From an uncultured Oleiphilus sp. (GTDB taxonomy: Bacteria; Pseudomonadota; Gammaproteobacteria; Pseudomonadales; Oleiphilaceae), in assembly GCA_913020245.1 (NCBI GenBank), contig CAJWAD010000004.1, forward strand, positions 17,030-81,029: a stretch of 64,000 nt of DNA. Direction: 5' to 3'. A model generated the notes under the pieces. The model saw only the letters and a list, made by a program, of their open reading frames with translations. It was not told the origin of the DNA and ran no database searches. Made by a program: the position numbers and the translations under genes. Positions 49,175 through 59,556 of the stretch are shown in pieces. Each line of letters begins with the position of its first letter. Within the stretch, counting starts at the first letter, position 1.

Positions 49175-50278
49175 ATGCAAATTTTCCTACGTCGTCTAGA
49201 AATTTTGAATTACTTGCGCCAGCGACAAGAAAATCGCGCCGGTCCGGTAGGCATTAATAGCATTATTCAACATCTAACGAATGCGGGTTACATCTCTGAA
49301 GAGGGTCGCGACGAAAAAAGTATCTGTCGATTGATTCAGCGGGACTTAAGCTTTTTACTTGGCGAAGCAGATGACGATGGCACGCACTTTAATGACTTTG
49401 GTCTTGCCACTGAGCGCGGTGATCGTAAAACACTGCTTTGGTCGCTAGACCCCTACCAAAGCCTTAATTACGACTTTGAAAAAATGCCAGCGTTCATGGC
49501 GCTTGCCCTATCGATTACTCAGAAACACCTTAAACAAGTTCTGCCTGCCGCGACACAAAAAGAACTGGCGCAATTATTTAAGGGAGCGGATACCAAGCTC
49601 GAGCAGCAGTCATCAAAGTTAGAGAAAAAACATTACAAGCGTCTCAGTGATTCTGTTGAGTTTTATCAGCGTGGCCAGAGTTTACAAGCACCTGAGTTTG
49701 ATATGCAGGCGTTGGATCGCGTTTATCAGGCTATTTTGCAGGGTAAGCGTATTACGATCAGTTACCGCTCGGCCAAGGGCCAGCAAGACTATGATTTGCA
49801 TCCCTATGGCGTTGCAATCATGCTGCCCAAAATTTATTTAGTGGCACAAAAGGATGAAGACCAGCGAGCTGGCAACCAGTCTCTTCGTAGTTTCTTGATG
49901 CACAAAATAGACGATATTAGGATCAGTAACTTTTCCAATCAGGTGCCAGAGACGTTTGTCATGCGTCGGTATTTGGAAACTGGCAACATGGATTTATTGC
50001 TAGATTTTGATGATGAAAGCTATTATCAGCTTGAGCTTGAAGTTTATGCCTCAGCCGGCTCTAATTTAGTTGAAGACCTGCTCGGTAGTCCGATTAGTGA
50101 CGAGCAGAGTTTAAAGCAAGTGAACGAGAATACTTGGGTATTGCGCGCTCAGGTTAGGCGGACGATTCAATTAAAAAATTGGCTGTTGGCACTGGGTGGC
50201 CAAGCGAAAGTCATCGCACCTGAGCAGGTTCGAGATGACCTGCGTCAGGCGCTAATGGCGATGTTGAACCATTACTAA
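49175..50278 (+). CDS. WYL-domain transcriptional regulator
   Basis: N-terminal HTH-like region and ISYRSAKGQQDYDLHPYGVAIMLPKIYLVAQ WYL-type segment. Confidence 0.82.
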   Translation: MQIFLRRLEILNYLRQRQENRAGPVGINSIIQHLTNAGYISEEGRDEKSICRLIQRDLSFLLGEADDDGTHFNDFGLATERGDRKTLLWSLDPYQSLNYDFEKMPAFMALALSITQKHLKQVLPAATQKELAQLFKGADTKLEQQSSKLEKKHYKRLSDSVEFYQRGQSLQAPEFDMQALDRVYQAILQGKRITISYRSAKGQQDYDLHPYGVAIMLPKIYLVAQKDEDQRAGNQSLRSFLMHKIDDIRISNFSNQVPETFVMRRYLETGNMDLLLDFDDESYYQLELEVYASAGSNLVEDLLGSPISDEQSLKQVNENTWVLRAQVRRTIQLKNWLLALGGQAKVIAPEQVRDDLRQALMAMLNHY

Positions 50279-50310
50279 CCTATTATGGTTTAAGTCTGTT
50301 GATAAAAGCG

Positions 50311-50457
50311 TTAGCAAATTGGTTCTACTAAGACTAAGCGCATCGCCTTGCCCTCAAAAATTGTTTTTAAAGTGGCGCGCACAGCATGAATATCTTCACC
50401 TTGAATGCGAAAGCGGAATTTTGTGCCTTTCTGTGTGAATGCGTTAACTCGAAACAT
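50311..50457 (-). CDS. Small 48-aa protein, unknown function
   Basis: MFRVNAFTQKGTKFRFRIQGEDIHAVRATLKTIFEGKAMRLVLVEPIC with AGGAGAG Shine-Dalgarno 6 nt upstream; below ORF-track length cut. Confidence 0.6.
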   Translation of the reverse strand: MFRVNAFTQKGTKFRFRIQGEDIHAVRATLKTIFEGKAMRLVLVEPIC

Positions 50458-50583
50458 GGGAACTCTCCTGAGTGACTAGTTTTCAGCAGGGTGTTGCTGA
50501 GTACAGGAGTAAGAATACCGATTAAAGCGACAGTATTTGTCTTATAGTGGTAAGCGTTTAAATTTTCCAACGATGATAAGCGT

Positions 50584-51171
50584 TTATTTGAGCAGATTAT
50601 CGAGGCTCATGTCATAGCCCGGTGCAAATACATCTAAAAAGTAATCTACTTCCGGTAAGAGCTCTTCGCGTAAACGTTGCTCAATTTGTTGCGCAGCATG
50701 TTCAAATTCTTGATTACCTGCGCGTAGCTCGGCGCGACACTTCATCAGCGCTGAAATTCGATCTGCCGCCTTCAGCAACTTTTGGTAGATCTCGGGGAGT
50801 TCTGATTCAAACAATACTTTACGGAAGTCTTGTTGCATTTCTTTGGGTAGTAGGGCCAGCAGTTCGCTCTCAGCCTGTCGCTCAACGCCTTTATAGGCAT
50901 CTTTCATCGCTTCGCTATGGTATTTCACTGGGGTTGGCATATCACCGGTAATTACTTCGGTTGCATCATGATAAAGCCCCGCCGTGGCTAACCAATTTGG
51001 GTCCAGGTGCTGATTATCTGGATTGAAATGTTTATGTATCAGCGCTAAGGCGTGCGCGATTGTGGCAACCTCCCATGAATGAACGGCAACATCTTCCGGG
51101 ATGGCATTGCGCATTAAACTCCATCGCTTGATCCAGCGAAGTCGGTTGATATAAGCAAAAAAATGGCTCAT
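50584..51171 (-). CDS. yfbR: 5'-deoxynucleotidase YfbR-like HD-domain protein
   Basis: FFAYINRLRWIKRWSLMRN...EDVAVHSWEVATIAHAL...GLYHDATEVITGDMPTPVKY. Confidence 0.93.
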   Translation of the reverse strand: MSHFFAYINRLRWIKRWSLMRNAIPEDVAVHSWEVATIAHALALIHKHFNPDNQHLDPNWLATAGLYHDATEVITGDMPTPVKYHSEAMKDAYKGVERQAESELLALLPKEMQQDFRKVLFESELPEIYQKLLKAADRISALMKCRAELRAGNQEFEHAAQQIEQRLREELLPEVDYFLDVFAPGYDMSLDNLLK

Positions 51172-51241
51172 GTTTGTAGCATCTATTTATACGTTTTTTG
51201 GCAAGTGCGTGAGTCGAGACAATAACAAGGGAAGGCCCTAT

Positions 51242-51832
51242 ATGCCAGATACGATTGCAGCATGCCCGTGGTGCGGCAACGACTCCTTATACCGTGATTA
51301 TCACGATAATGTATGGGGACGACCTATTTATAACCGTCGTGAGTTGTTTGAAAAACTTTGTTTAGATGGCCAGCAGGCAGGCCTCAGTTGGCTCACTATT
51401 TTGCGCAAGCAGACAACTTATCAAGCCGCTTATGATGGTTTTGATCCGAATAAGATTGTGTATTATGACGACCAAAAAATAGCCAGTTTGTTGAGCGATC
51501 CGGGCGTTATCCGTAATCGGTCAAAAGTACAATCGATAATCCTCAATGCGCGCGGTTATCTGCAGTTAGAAGCACAGGGTACCGATTTTGCAGAATTTTT
51601 ATGGGGGTTTGTTGGTGGGAAAGCAAAGCAGAACAGTTTCGCCTCTATGCAGCAGGTGCCAGCGTTTACAGTCGAGTCAGAGGCTATGTCAAAAGCGCTC
51701 AAAAAGCAGGGTTTTACGTTTGTTGGGCCGACCATTTGCTATGCCTTTATGCAGGCGGTTGGCATGGTCAATGACCATTTGACGGAGTGCCCTAAATGGC
51801 AGGTTTGCCATGAATTAGCCCAGATGAGATAA
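51242..51832 (+). CDS. tag: DNA-3-methyladenine glycosylase I
   Basis: CPWCGNDSLYRDYHDNVWGRPIYNRRELFEKLCLDGQQAGLSWLTILRKQ. Confidence 0.95.
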   Translation: MPDTIAACPWCGNDSLYRDYHDNVWGRPIYNRRELFEKLCLDGQQAGLSWLTILRKQTTYQAAYDGFDPNKIVYYDDQKIASLLSDPGVIRNRSKVQSIILNARGYLQLEAQGTDFAEFLWGFVGGKAKQNSFASMQQVPAFTVESEAMSKALKKQGFTFVGPTICYAFMQAVGMVNDHLTECPKWQVCHELAQMR

Positions 51833-51881
51833 CCTTACGTTCGCGTGTGCCATTTTATGTTTAGATGGTGTAGAGCCTCGA

Positions 51882-52547
51882 CTAATCAATACCTAATAAT
51901 TTATGCGTTTGCAGACTAAGCCGCCATTGTGGATGCTTTAAGCAATATGCCAATGCTTTTGCGGTGTTACTATTTTTTTTATCATCAGGGCCAAAATCAA
52001 TAATTGGATCGGCCATGGGAGAGAGAAAAAAATAGTCAGCCGCAAAGCTTTCAAAGCGTTCTGGCATCGCTTTAGCTTGTGGGAAGACGAGCTTCAACTC
52101 ATCGCAGCGGTCGAGTACGATTTTGGCGTCGGCTTTAGGGCTCATGCAAACCCAATCAACCCCTGATGGGGCAGGTAATGTGCCATTCGTTTCAACTGCA
52201 ACTTCGTAATTTAACGCATGTACGGCATTGATTAATTGGGTATTTAGCTGAAGCAATGGCTCGCCACCGGTAAAAATGACATAGGGCTTGCTTGATGCTG
52301 GCGTTGCTTGGGTTGGCCATAATGCATCAATTGCGCTAGCTAGGGCATCGGCCGTGGCAAATCTACCGCCATTTTGGCCGTCGGTACCGAGAATGCTGGT
52401 GTCGCAAAAGTCGCATACCGCTGTGGCACGGCTTTCTTCGCGACCATTCCAAAGATTACACTTGCTGAATCGACAAAATACGGCCGCGCGACCGCTTCTA
52501 GCGCCTTCACCCTGCAGACTGTAAAACATCTCTTTTACTTTATACAT
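51882..52547 (-). CDS. queE: 7-carboxy-7-deazaguanine synthase QueE
   Basis: MYKVKEMFYSLQGEGARSGRAAVFCRFSKCNLW...CDFCDTSI; FTGGEPLLQL. Confidence 0.95.
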   Translation of the reverse strand: MYKVKEMFYSLQGEGARSGRAAVFCRFSKCNLWNGREESRATAVCDFCDTSILGTDGQNGGRFATADALASAIDALWPTQATPASSKPYVIFTGGEPLLQLNTQLINAVHALNYEVAVETNGTLPAPSGVDWVCMSPKADAKIVLDRCDELKLVFPQAKAMPERFESFAADYFFLSPMADPIIDFGPDDKKNSNTAKALAYCLKHPQWRLSLQTHKLLGID

Positions 52548-52676
52548 GTCGTAAACTATTTCGCATTGCGTTAATTGAAGCCCCCATTACGCGGCTATTG
52601 TCATGAAATTTAAGCGTAAGGCAATGCCCTTATTATGTTATCCGCAAACAAAGCGACCTAATTTCGAAAAAACTTG

Positions 52677-53174
52677 TTAAAGGTCGGCGTTTAAGCAAAG
52701 TTTCATGAGTTCATTTGACGTTTGCGTTCCCAGAAGCGGGTTTAAGTTTGCGGCAAGAAGCTCAGGTAGCGCCAGCATGCTTGCTGTTAAGTCACTGGCA
52801 TGTGCATATAATGCGGCCTGTTCATATTGTTCAGCGAGCACTTCGGCTTTTTGAGCAAGCGTTTTTAGTGATTGTGCAGATGGGTTCTGAGCAAGCGCCA
52901 GTCGTACAGATCTCAGCGGTTTAATATGCTGCTGCCATTGTGTGGCAGTGCGCTTAATGGCTGACATATCAGCGGGCAACTGTTTCGCTTGCGTACCGCA
53001 CCAGATTGCGAATAGAAGTAGATTAATATCAATGTCATCTGTTCGCTGAAGGGTTAGCAGCCGCGCCTGCAGGGCGGGTTTCGCCCAGACACGCAAAGAG
53101 AAAGCCCAAAAAGGATTATCAAGTTCCAATGGGGATACTAGGTTAAAGGGATTAATTGGAGAATCTAACGTCAT
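52677..53174 (-). CDS. TIGR02444-like conserved hypothetical protein
   Basis: PFWAFSLRVWAKPALQARLLTLQRTDDIDINLLLFAIWCG; divergent from ABC-F gene. Confidence 0.75.
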   Translation of the reverse strand: MTLDSPINPFNLVSPLELDNPFWAFSLRVWAKPALQARLLTLQRTDDIDINLLLFAIWCGTQAKQLPADMSAIKRTATQWQQHIKPLRSVRLALAQNPSAQSLKTLAQKAEVLAEQYEQAALYAHASDLTASMLALPELLAANLNPLLGTQTSNELMKLCLNADL

Positions 53175-53258
53175 TTTTTTATCATACGCTGAACAAAGTT
53201 TGATGTCCTGAAGGATATCCGTTAACTTTTCGCGCTTTAGTATTGACTGGGTTATCTC

Positions 53259-55190
53259 ATGCTCCGAATTGAATCCTTAAGTTTGCGTCGTGGCCCCGAG
53301 CTGTTGTTAGAGGAGGCTGATGCGTTGATCACCGCAGGTCGGCGTGTGGCGATTATCGGCGCAAATGGTGCGGGGAAAACTAGCCTCTTTAAATTATTAT
53401 TGGGTGAATTGGTGCCAGACGCGGGCCAGTTTAATCTGCCCAATAACACGCGGATGTCGCATATGGCCCAAGAAGTTAATGCCAGCGAACGATCTGCACT
53501 CGAGTACGTGATGGACGGTCATCAGCAATTTCGTCGTGCCGAGCAGTTGTTGCAAAGTGCTGAAGCAGCCAATGATGACTCGCGTATTGCAAGCATACAT
53601 GCTGAGCTAGACATGATGCAGGCATATATGGTGCCGGTTACAGCGAGCAAGTTGTTGCACGGTTTGGGATTTACACAAAATCAGCTTGCGTCACCAGTGA
53701 GCGCGTTTTCTGGCGGTTGGCGAATTCGGCTAAACTTGGCACAAGCCTTAATGAGTCCGTCGGATCTATTACTCCTCGATGAGCCGACTAACCATTTAGA
53801 TCTCGATGCCATGCTTTGGCTAGAAAATTGGCTCAAACAGTATCAAGGTACTTTGTTGTTTATCTCGCACGATCGTGACTTTATCGATGCTGTTGCAAGC
53901 AATATTATGCATTTTGAGCACAGGAAGCTTAACCAATATACTGGTAGTTATTCAGATTTTGAGCGTCAACGTGCAGAGAAGCTTGCGTTGCAGCAGGCGC
54001 AATTCAACAAGCAGCAGCAGCGTATTTCCGAAATACAGTCGTTTGTAACGCGATTCAAAGCAAAAGCCACCAAAGCAAAACAAGCACAAAGCAGGATCAA
54101 AGAGCTTGAACGAATGGAATTAATTGCCCCAGCGCATGTAGATTCGCCCTTTCATTTTAGTTTTCCCGAGGCTGAGAAAAGCTCCAGTCCGCTGTTAAAT
54201 TTGCAGAATGGCCACTTGGGTTATGGGGATAAAGAGGTTATCACCTCGTTTTTCTGTAGTTTATTGCCCGGGCAGCGTATCGCATTGCTCGGACCGAATG
54301 GTGCAGGTAAATCAACGCTCATCAAGACCCTTGTGGGTGATCAAGCGCTACTGCAAGGAGAGCGAACTACGGGCGAGCATTTACATATTGGTTATTTTGC
54401 TCAGCATCAATTAGAGGCTTTAGATGTAGGCGCCAGCCCTGCCCTGCATCTGCAGAGACTGAGCCCAAAAGCGAGTGATCAAGAAATACGGACGTTCCTC
54501 GGTGGATTTGGCTTTAAGGGGGATGATGCACTCGCCACAGTCGGTAAGTTTTCGGGTGGCGAAAAAGCGCGGCTGGCGCTAGCTATTATTGCCTGGCAAA
54601 AACCGAATTTGTTGTTATTAGATGAGCCGACGAACCACTTAGATTTAGAAATGCGCCATGCACTTACGATGGCCTTGCAGGCATTTTCGGGTGCGATTTT
54701 AGTCGTTTCGCATGACAGGCACTTATTGAAGAACACGGTAGATGAGTTTTGGCTGGTTGCTAATGGAGCCGCGGAGTTGTTTAAGGGTGACTTACACGAT
54801 TACGAAGTGTGGTTACAAGATTTTCAAAAGCAAGGCGAGCAGCGCAATCGAGATACGTCGAAAGATGACGCTAATCAGGCTGATGAAGCGCCGGCTAAAA
54901 GCGCTGAAGAGCGCAAAGCGCGAAGGCGTCTAGAGGCAGAAAATCGCAAAAAATTGAGCCCACTTAAAAAGAGACGCGTAAAAATAGATGATGAAATGCA
55001 AGGATTACAGGTAGCATTATCGGCGCTTGAGGGACGATTAGCTGAGTCGTCTATTTATGACGAAGCAAATAAAGAAACACTAAAAGAAACACTTGCTGAG
55101 CAGGCAGACAAGCAAGTGGCATTAGAAGAAAAAGAAATGGCTTGGTTTGAGGTAAGTGAAGAAATTGAGCAAATAGAACAGTTGTTTTAG
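53259..55190 (+). CDS. yheS: ABC-F family ATPase (YheS-like)
   Basis: Two ABC cassettes: GANGAGKTSLFKLLLGE and GPNGAGKSTLIKTLVGD; two LLLLDEPTNHLDL motifs. Confidence 0.93.
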   Translation: MLRIESLSLRRGPELLLEEADALITAGRRVAIIGANGAGKTSLFKLLLGELVPDAGQFNLPNNTRMSHMAQEVNASERSALEYVMDGHQQFRRAEQLLQSAEAANDDSRIASIHAELDMMQAYMVPVTASKLLHGLGFTQNQLASPVSAFSGGWRIRLNLAQALMSPSDLLLLDEPTNHLDLDAMLWLENWLKQYQGTLLFISHDRDFIDAVASNIMHFEHRKLNQYTGSYSDFERQRAEKLALQQAQFNKQQQRISEIQSFVTRFKAKATKAKQAQSRIKELERMELIAPAHVDSPFHFSFPEAEKSSSPLLNLQNGHLGYGDKEVITSFFCSLLPGQRIALLGPNGAGKSTLIKTLVGDQALLQGERTTGEHLHIGYFAQHQLEALDVGASPALHLQRLSPKASDQEIRTFLGGFGFKGDDALATVGKFSGGEKARLALAIIAWQKPNLLLLDEPTNHLDLEMRHALTMALQAFSGAILVVSHDRHLLKNTVDEFWLVANGAAELFKGDLHDYEVWLQDFQKQGEQRNRDTSKDDANQADEAPAKSAEERKARRRLEAENRKKLSPLKKRRVKIDDEMQGLQVALSALEGRLAESSIYDEANKETLKETLAEQADKQVALEEKEMAWFEVSEEIEQIEQLF

Positions 55191-55367
55191 CGCCAATTAT
55201 GCCAAGTTATCAGTAGTTTTCATTGCGTTAACATAAGTCCTACAGAAGGCGGTTGTAGCTTACTTAAGCACTCAGCATAATCAATCTCGCGAAATCATTG
55301 TCTCTAAACTTCAGGTGCCTGAAACTTTCTGAAGGGCAGAGATACACCGAATGGTATCAAGGATTAT

Positions 55368-56441
55368 ATGCGGAAGCTGTTGCTCACATTATTAAATAAG
55401 CCGAAGTTCGAGGTTGATCCTGTCAAAGCGACAATGGATTTACTTTGCTTGATTACCATTCCCCTTTTTTTCATCTTCGCGTTAAAGTGCTTAAATGATG
55501 GCCTAGTCGTGTATGGCGCATCATTATTTGGATTCTCTGCCGCTATATTAGGCAGCCACATTGTCTATAAACGCTATGGCTGGTGGGATACGCATCGCAA
55601 TTTTGTTATGTCTGTATACAGCTTATTTTATATCTATATGTTGGCATCAGGGGGTGAGGAGGGAACCGGATTACTGTGGTGCTATGCCTTTCCACTAGTC
55701 ATGCTCTTTCTTCTGGGTTTGAAAAACGGCACGATCATGCTCTCGGTATTGTTTTCAGCGAGTGCGGTCATATTGTTCATGCCTGCTTATGTCGGATTAA
55801 CTGATTTGTACAGCCAAAATACAAAGCTGCGTTTCAGTGGATCGATGGGTTTGGTGGCATTCTTAGCCTTTTTTATGGAGCGAGCCCGATTAAATGCCGA
55901 TGCGGCGCGACAAAAAGCAAATGAAGCGCTGGTGCGCCTCGCAAGCACCGATGAATTAACGGGATTGTTAAATCGTCGCGGCATCCAAGCCCGTGTGCAA
56001 TCAGAGCTCTCCAGGGCGGCGCGCGAAGGCACGGAATTGAGTGTGGTTTTGTGTGATGTTGATCATTTCAAAGCGATCAACGATAAATATGGACACGATA
56101 CTGGCGATAAAGCCTTAAAGCTGCTGGCCGGACAGCTTGGGAATGCCATTCGCGTCAGCGATTCGGTGGGTCGCTGGGGCGGAGAAGAGTTCTTAATCTT
56201 ATTGCCCAATACCAGTATTGAGAAAACGTATTTATTAATCGAACGTATTCGTATGCGGATTGCTGCCACCAAGACCCGGTTCGCTGGCCAAGATATTGAG
56301 CTTTCTATCTCTTGCGGCATCGCCTCAACCAAATTCTCTAAGCAATTGGAAGGGTTATTGAAAGCGGCAGACATGAGCTTGTATGAAGCTAAGGAAAACG
56401 GCCGAAACTGCACACGTCCGGAAATGTTGAGCGTCGCTTGA
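55368..56441 (+). CDS. Membrane-bound GGDEF diguanylate cyclase
   Basis: N-terminal TM segments; STDELTGLLNRRG; RVSD-SVGRW-GGEEF (intact I-site and active site). Confidence 0.93.
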   Translation: MRKLLLTLLNKPKFEVDPVKATMDLLCLITIPLFFIFALKCLNDGLVVYGASLFGFSAAILGSHIVYKRYGWWDTHRNFVMSVYSLFYIYMLASGGEEGTGLLWCYAFPLVMLFLLGLKNGTIMLSVLFSASAVILFMPAYVGLTDLYSQNTKLRFSGSMGLVAFLAFFMERARLNADAARQKANEALVRLASTDELTGLLNRRGIQARVQSELSRAAREGTELSVVLCDVDHFKAINDKYGHDTGDKALKLLAGQLGNAIRVSDSVGRWGGEEFLILLPNTSIEKTYLLIERIRMRIAATKTRFAGQDIELSISCGIASTKFSKQLEGLLKAADMSLYEAKENGRNCTRPEMLSVA

Positions 56442-56489
56442 TCGCGTCCGTTTCAATTAACGCGACATTTTTCATCGCGCAGTATATGG

Positions 56490-56837
56490 TCACAACTTCG
56501 CTACTAGCGCCTTCCCGGTGAACGAGACACTGTCCCAGCCATGTGCTAGAAAATTACGAATGTTCTGATGGTCGTTATGATTGGGATGTTTTAACACATC
56601 GACGCGGTAGTAATTCCCAAACAGCGCTAAGGTGGCGTGTTTATCCATATTATGCAGCTGCGCGAAGGCGAGTATTTTACACGAGCCTTGGTTTTGATCA
56701 GCCGTATTGTCTTGATCGCCGACCCTAAATGCGGTGGCTGTGTGCGTATAATTAGCATCGATGACTGCCATTGTATCGGAAAATTGCACAGGCTTTGCTT
56801 GCTTATCAAGCAGTGTAAAAAAATTGTCCAGGGTCAT
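56490..56837 (-). CDS. HopJ type III effector family protein
   Basis: FSDTMAVIDANYTHTATAFRVGDQDNTADQNQGSCKILAFAQLHNMDKHATLALFGNYYRVDVL. Confidence 0.85.
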   Translation of the reverse strand: MTLDNFFTLLDKQAKPVQFSDTMAVIDANYTHTATAFRVGDQDNTADQNQGSCKILAFAQLHNMDKHATLALFGNYYRVDVLKHPNHNDHQNIRNFLAHGWDSVSFTGKALVAKL

Positions 56838-56851
56838 AGTTTTACGGGTTT

Positions 56852-57784
56852 CTACTGTTTTAGATTGATTTCGCAGTTGGCTGACTGGTTGGCGCCTTCT
56901 ACCCAAGCCTGTAGTTTAGGGCTGAGCGTTTTTTCAATCAACTTTAAGGCCGACCAAAGTACTTGCTGGCAAGCGCGCACCACATGGCTACCCGATGTAT
57001 AAATTTGATCGGCATCAATGTTTGGTAATGCTGTCGAGCAAAAATGATTTTCGAGTTCGGTTTGGAAAAGATTTAGTAAGTTATCGAAGTCGGCATAGGC
57101 AATCGCCCTTTCCAATAAGTCCCCTTGCTCGGGGTGCAGTTTGGCAATAGAGAGTTTGAATTCTTCAGAAAGTCGTTCAAGCTGCGTATTTAAAAAACGA
57201 ATCCGTGATTGTATGTCGTCTTTTGTTGCTTGACTGGCGGCAACATGGGTGGCCAGGCCGCGCGCTTGTGCGGCGGTTTCCATAAGTTTTAACCAGTCTC
57301 GTAGGCAGAAACTCATTAGCTGATTGTGAGCTTCGTTTAGTGACATTTGTTGCGAACGGCGTGCAACAAGCCATACCAATTTGAGTAATTCAGCAATTAG
57401 ATTACTGTGCAGTAAAAAGTTTTGTTGCACGCTGTCTTTGCGCCACTGTCGACGTAAGCACACCCATTCTTGAATGGTCGGTTTTATTTCGTCTTCATTA
57501 AGATAGTCGAGGCGCAGTTCTTCAATCTGCTGAAGATTCGCGGTTATATCACGCTGAATCCCAAACAATTGTGTTTCAAAAAAATGATCACCCGATAGAA
57601 TAGCTAAGGTACAGCCACGATGCTTTTGTACCTCAATCGTTAAACGTATAAGCGCCTTGCACAATTGAATACCGTTTTGGCGTTGCAAATGCGCCTGAAA
57701 CGCTTCTTTAATGGATGGGTCTGCGTGTTCCCTCGCCATGGTGTTTGCAATTGCTATGTTGGTGGTGGCTAATTTAATCGTCAT
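56852..57784 (-). CDS. Soluble helical protein, possibly NIT (nitrate/nitrite sensing)-like
   Basis: All-helical composition; EVQKHRGCTLAILSGDHFFE and AAQARGLATHVAAS; no fused output domain. Confidence 0.5.
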   Translation of the reverse strand: MTIKLATTNIAIANTMAREHADPSIKEAFQAHLQRQNGIQLCKALIRLTIEVQKHRGCTLAILSGDHFFETQLFGIQRDITANLQQIEELRLDYLNEDEIKPTIQEWVCLRRQWRKDSVQQNFLLHSNLIAELLKLVWLVARRSQQMSLNEAHNQLMSFCLRDWLKLMETAAQARGLATHVAASQATKDDIQSRIRFLNTQLERLSEEFKLSIAKLHPEQGDLLERAIAYADFDNLLNLFQTELENHFCSTALPNIDADQIYTSGSHVVRACQQVLWSALKLIEKTLSPKLQAWVEGANQSANCEINLKQ

Positions 57785-57918
57785 AATAGTTAGTTTGTCG
57801 CGCGGTGGATGTGAAGCAGTGCGCTCTTATGTGGCGCTTATGTACTATTTATCAATTAACGTTTAGTGTTGATCTCGTCCCACTTTAATGAATAAAGAAG
57901 CAATTAAAAGGCCAGCCT

Positions 57919-59088
57919 TTGCAAGTTACGCTCATCTCATCAATTGCTGACATCGACGCAGCACAATGGAATGCTTTAACCGGTGCTCATATTCCCTATT
58001 TACGCCACGAGTTTTTACTTGCTTTGGAAGCTAGCGACTGCGTGGCCGCCGCAACCGGTTGGTTGCCTAAGCATTGTTTGTTTTATGATGCCGACGGCTG
58101 TTTATTCGCGGCTGCACCGCAATATATAAAGCAACATTCTTACGGAGAGTATGTATTTGATTGGGCATGGGCTGATGCCTACCACCGTGCAGGACTCTCT
58201 TATTATCCAAAATTAGTTAATGCCATTCCTTTTACGCCCTCTAGTTCACCAAGATTGCTCGTTTCTGAGCGGGCGCTTGCAACGTTTGGGGGCGAAATTT
58301 GGCAAACGCTTGGGCAGGCCTACTTAAAAGAAGCACAGTTTTGGTGCAAAGAGTTGAGCTTGTCGTCGGTGCATGTGCTATTTCCACCCAATGAAGAACA
58401 CAATGCGGTGATGTATCAACACTGGTTGGAGAGAGAGCAATGCCAGTACCATTGGCACAATAAAGGTTACGAACACTTTGATGACTTTCTTACAGGATTA
58501 AGTAGCTCACGAAGAAAAAATATTCGCAAAGAGCGTAAGCGCTTACATGAAAAAGGCCTGCATTATGATTGGGTGAAAGCGGGAACGCTCTCCTCTGAGC
58601 AGCGAGAGCTATTTTTTCGTTGCTATGAGGCCACCTATCATGAGCGCGGACAACTGCCGTATTTGAATCGTGCTTTTTTCGCACAGATTTTCGACACACT
58701 ACCAGACCAAGTTCACTTAGTATTTGCGTATGACGCAGCAAACCATGTGATTGCAAGCGCCCTGTATTTATGTGATTTAGGCAGTGACGATACGCTTTAT
58801 GGGCGTTATTGGGGCTGCTTGCACAGCTATGACTTTTTACACTTTGAATTATGCTACTACCAGGGTATCGAGTTTTGTATAACACATGGGATAAAACGAT
58901 TCGATGCGGGCGCGCAGGGTGAGCAAAAACTATTACGAGGCTTTGAGCCCGTTAAAACTATTTCGTATCACTATTTAGAGCACGAGCCATTTCGACACGC
59001 AGTCTCTAATTTTCTCGAGGAAGAGCGCGAACATATTGAACGTTATCGTGAAGACGCCCTGCGCTGGTTACCCTATAAAAAGCAGTAA
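57919..59088 (+). CDS. GNAT/FemAB-like acyltransferase (PF04339-like), TTG start
   Basis: SSRRKNIRKERKRL, RYWGC, HFELCYYQGIEFCITHGIKRFDAGAQGEQKLLRGFEPV. Confidence 0.83.
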   Translation: MQVTLISSIADIDAAQWNALTGAHIPYLRHEFLLALEASDCVAAATGWLPKHCLFYDADGCLFAAAPQYIKQHSYGEYVFDWAWADAYHRAGLSYYPKLVNAIPFTPSSSPRLLVSERALATFGGEIWQTLGQAYLKEAQFWCKELSLSSVHVLFPPNEEHNAVMYQHWLEREQCQYHWHNKGYEHFDDFLTGLSSSRRKNIRKERKRLHEKGLHYDWVKAGTLSSEQRELFFRCYEATYHERGQLPYLNRAFFAQIFDTLPDQVHLVFAYDAANHVIASALYLCDLGSDDTLYGRYWGCLHSYDFLHFELCYYQGIEFCITHGIKRFDAGAQGEQKLLRGFEPVKTISYHYLEHEPFRHAVSNFLEEEREHIERYREDALRWLPYKKQ

Positions 59089-59266
59089 ATACCGAGGCAC
59101 TTACCTTAATATGGACAGGCCTTAGTGACGAAGGTAAATAAAACAGTTGACGGGCCTTTACTTGATAAAAAAATAACATTAAACTTCGCGCCCCTGAATA
59201 GAGCCATCCTTTTATTACCAAAAGCTTGGCGTGAACTTAATTCGACCGTATTAAAAGGTAATTTGA

Positions 59267-59482
59267 ATGCCTTCAGTAAAGATTAAAGAAAACGAGCCAT
59301 TTGATATTGCGCTGCGCCGCTTTAAGCGCTCGTGTGAAAAAGCAGGTGTTTTGTCAGAAGTCCGCCGTCGCGAATTTTATGAGAAGCCAACAACTGTTCG
59401 TAAGCGTAAAGCAGCCGCTGCAGTGAAGCGTCATGCTAAGAAAGTTCAGCGTGAGCAACGCCGCTTCGAAAGACTTTACTAA
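59267..59482 (+). CDS. rpsU: 30S ribosomal protein bS21
   Basis: [63 protein letters not shown]. Confidence 0.97.
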   Translation: MPSVKIKENEPFDIALRRFKRSCEKAGVLSEVRRREFYEKPTTVRKRKAAAAVKRHAKKVQREQRRFERLY

Positions 59483-59556
59483 GCGAAAGTGCGCAAGCAC
59501 TTGCTTTAGAATTGGGGTCGTCATAGCTCACAGAACTTGCAAGTGCACACAGCAAT

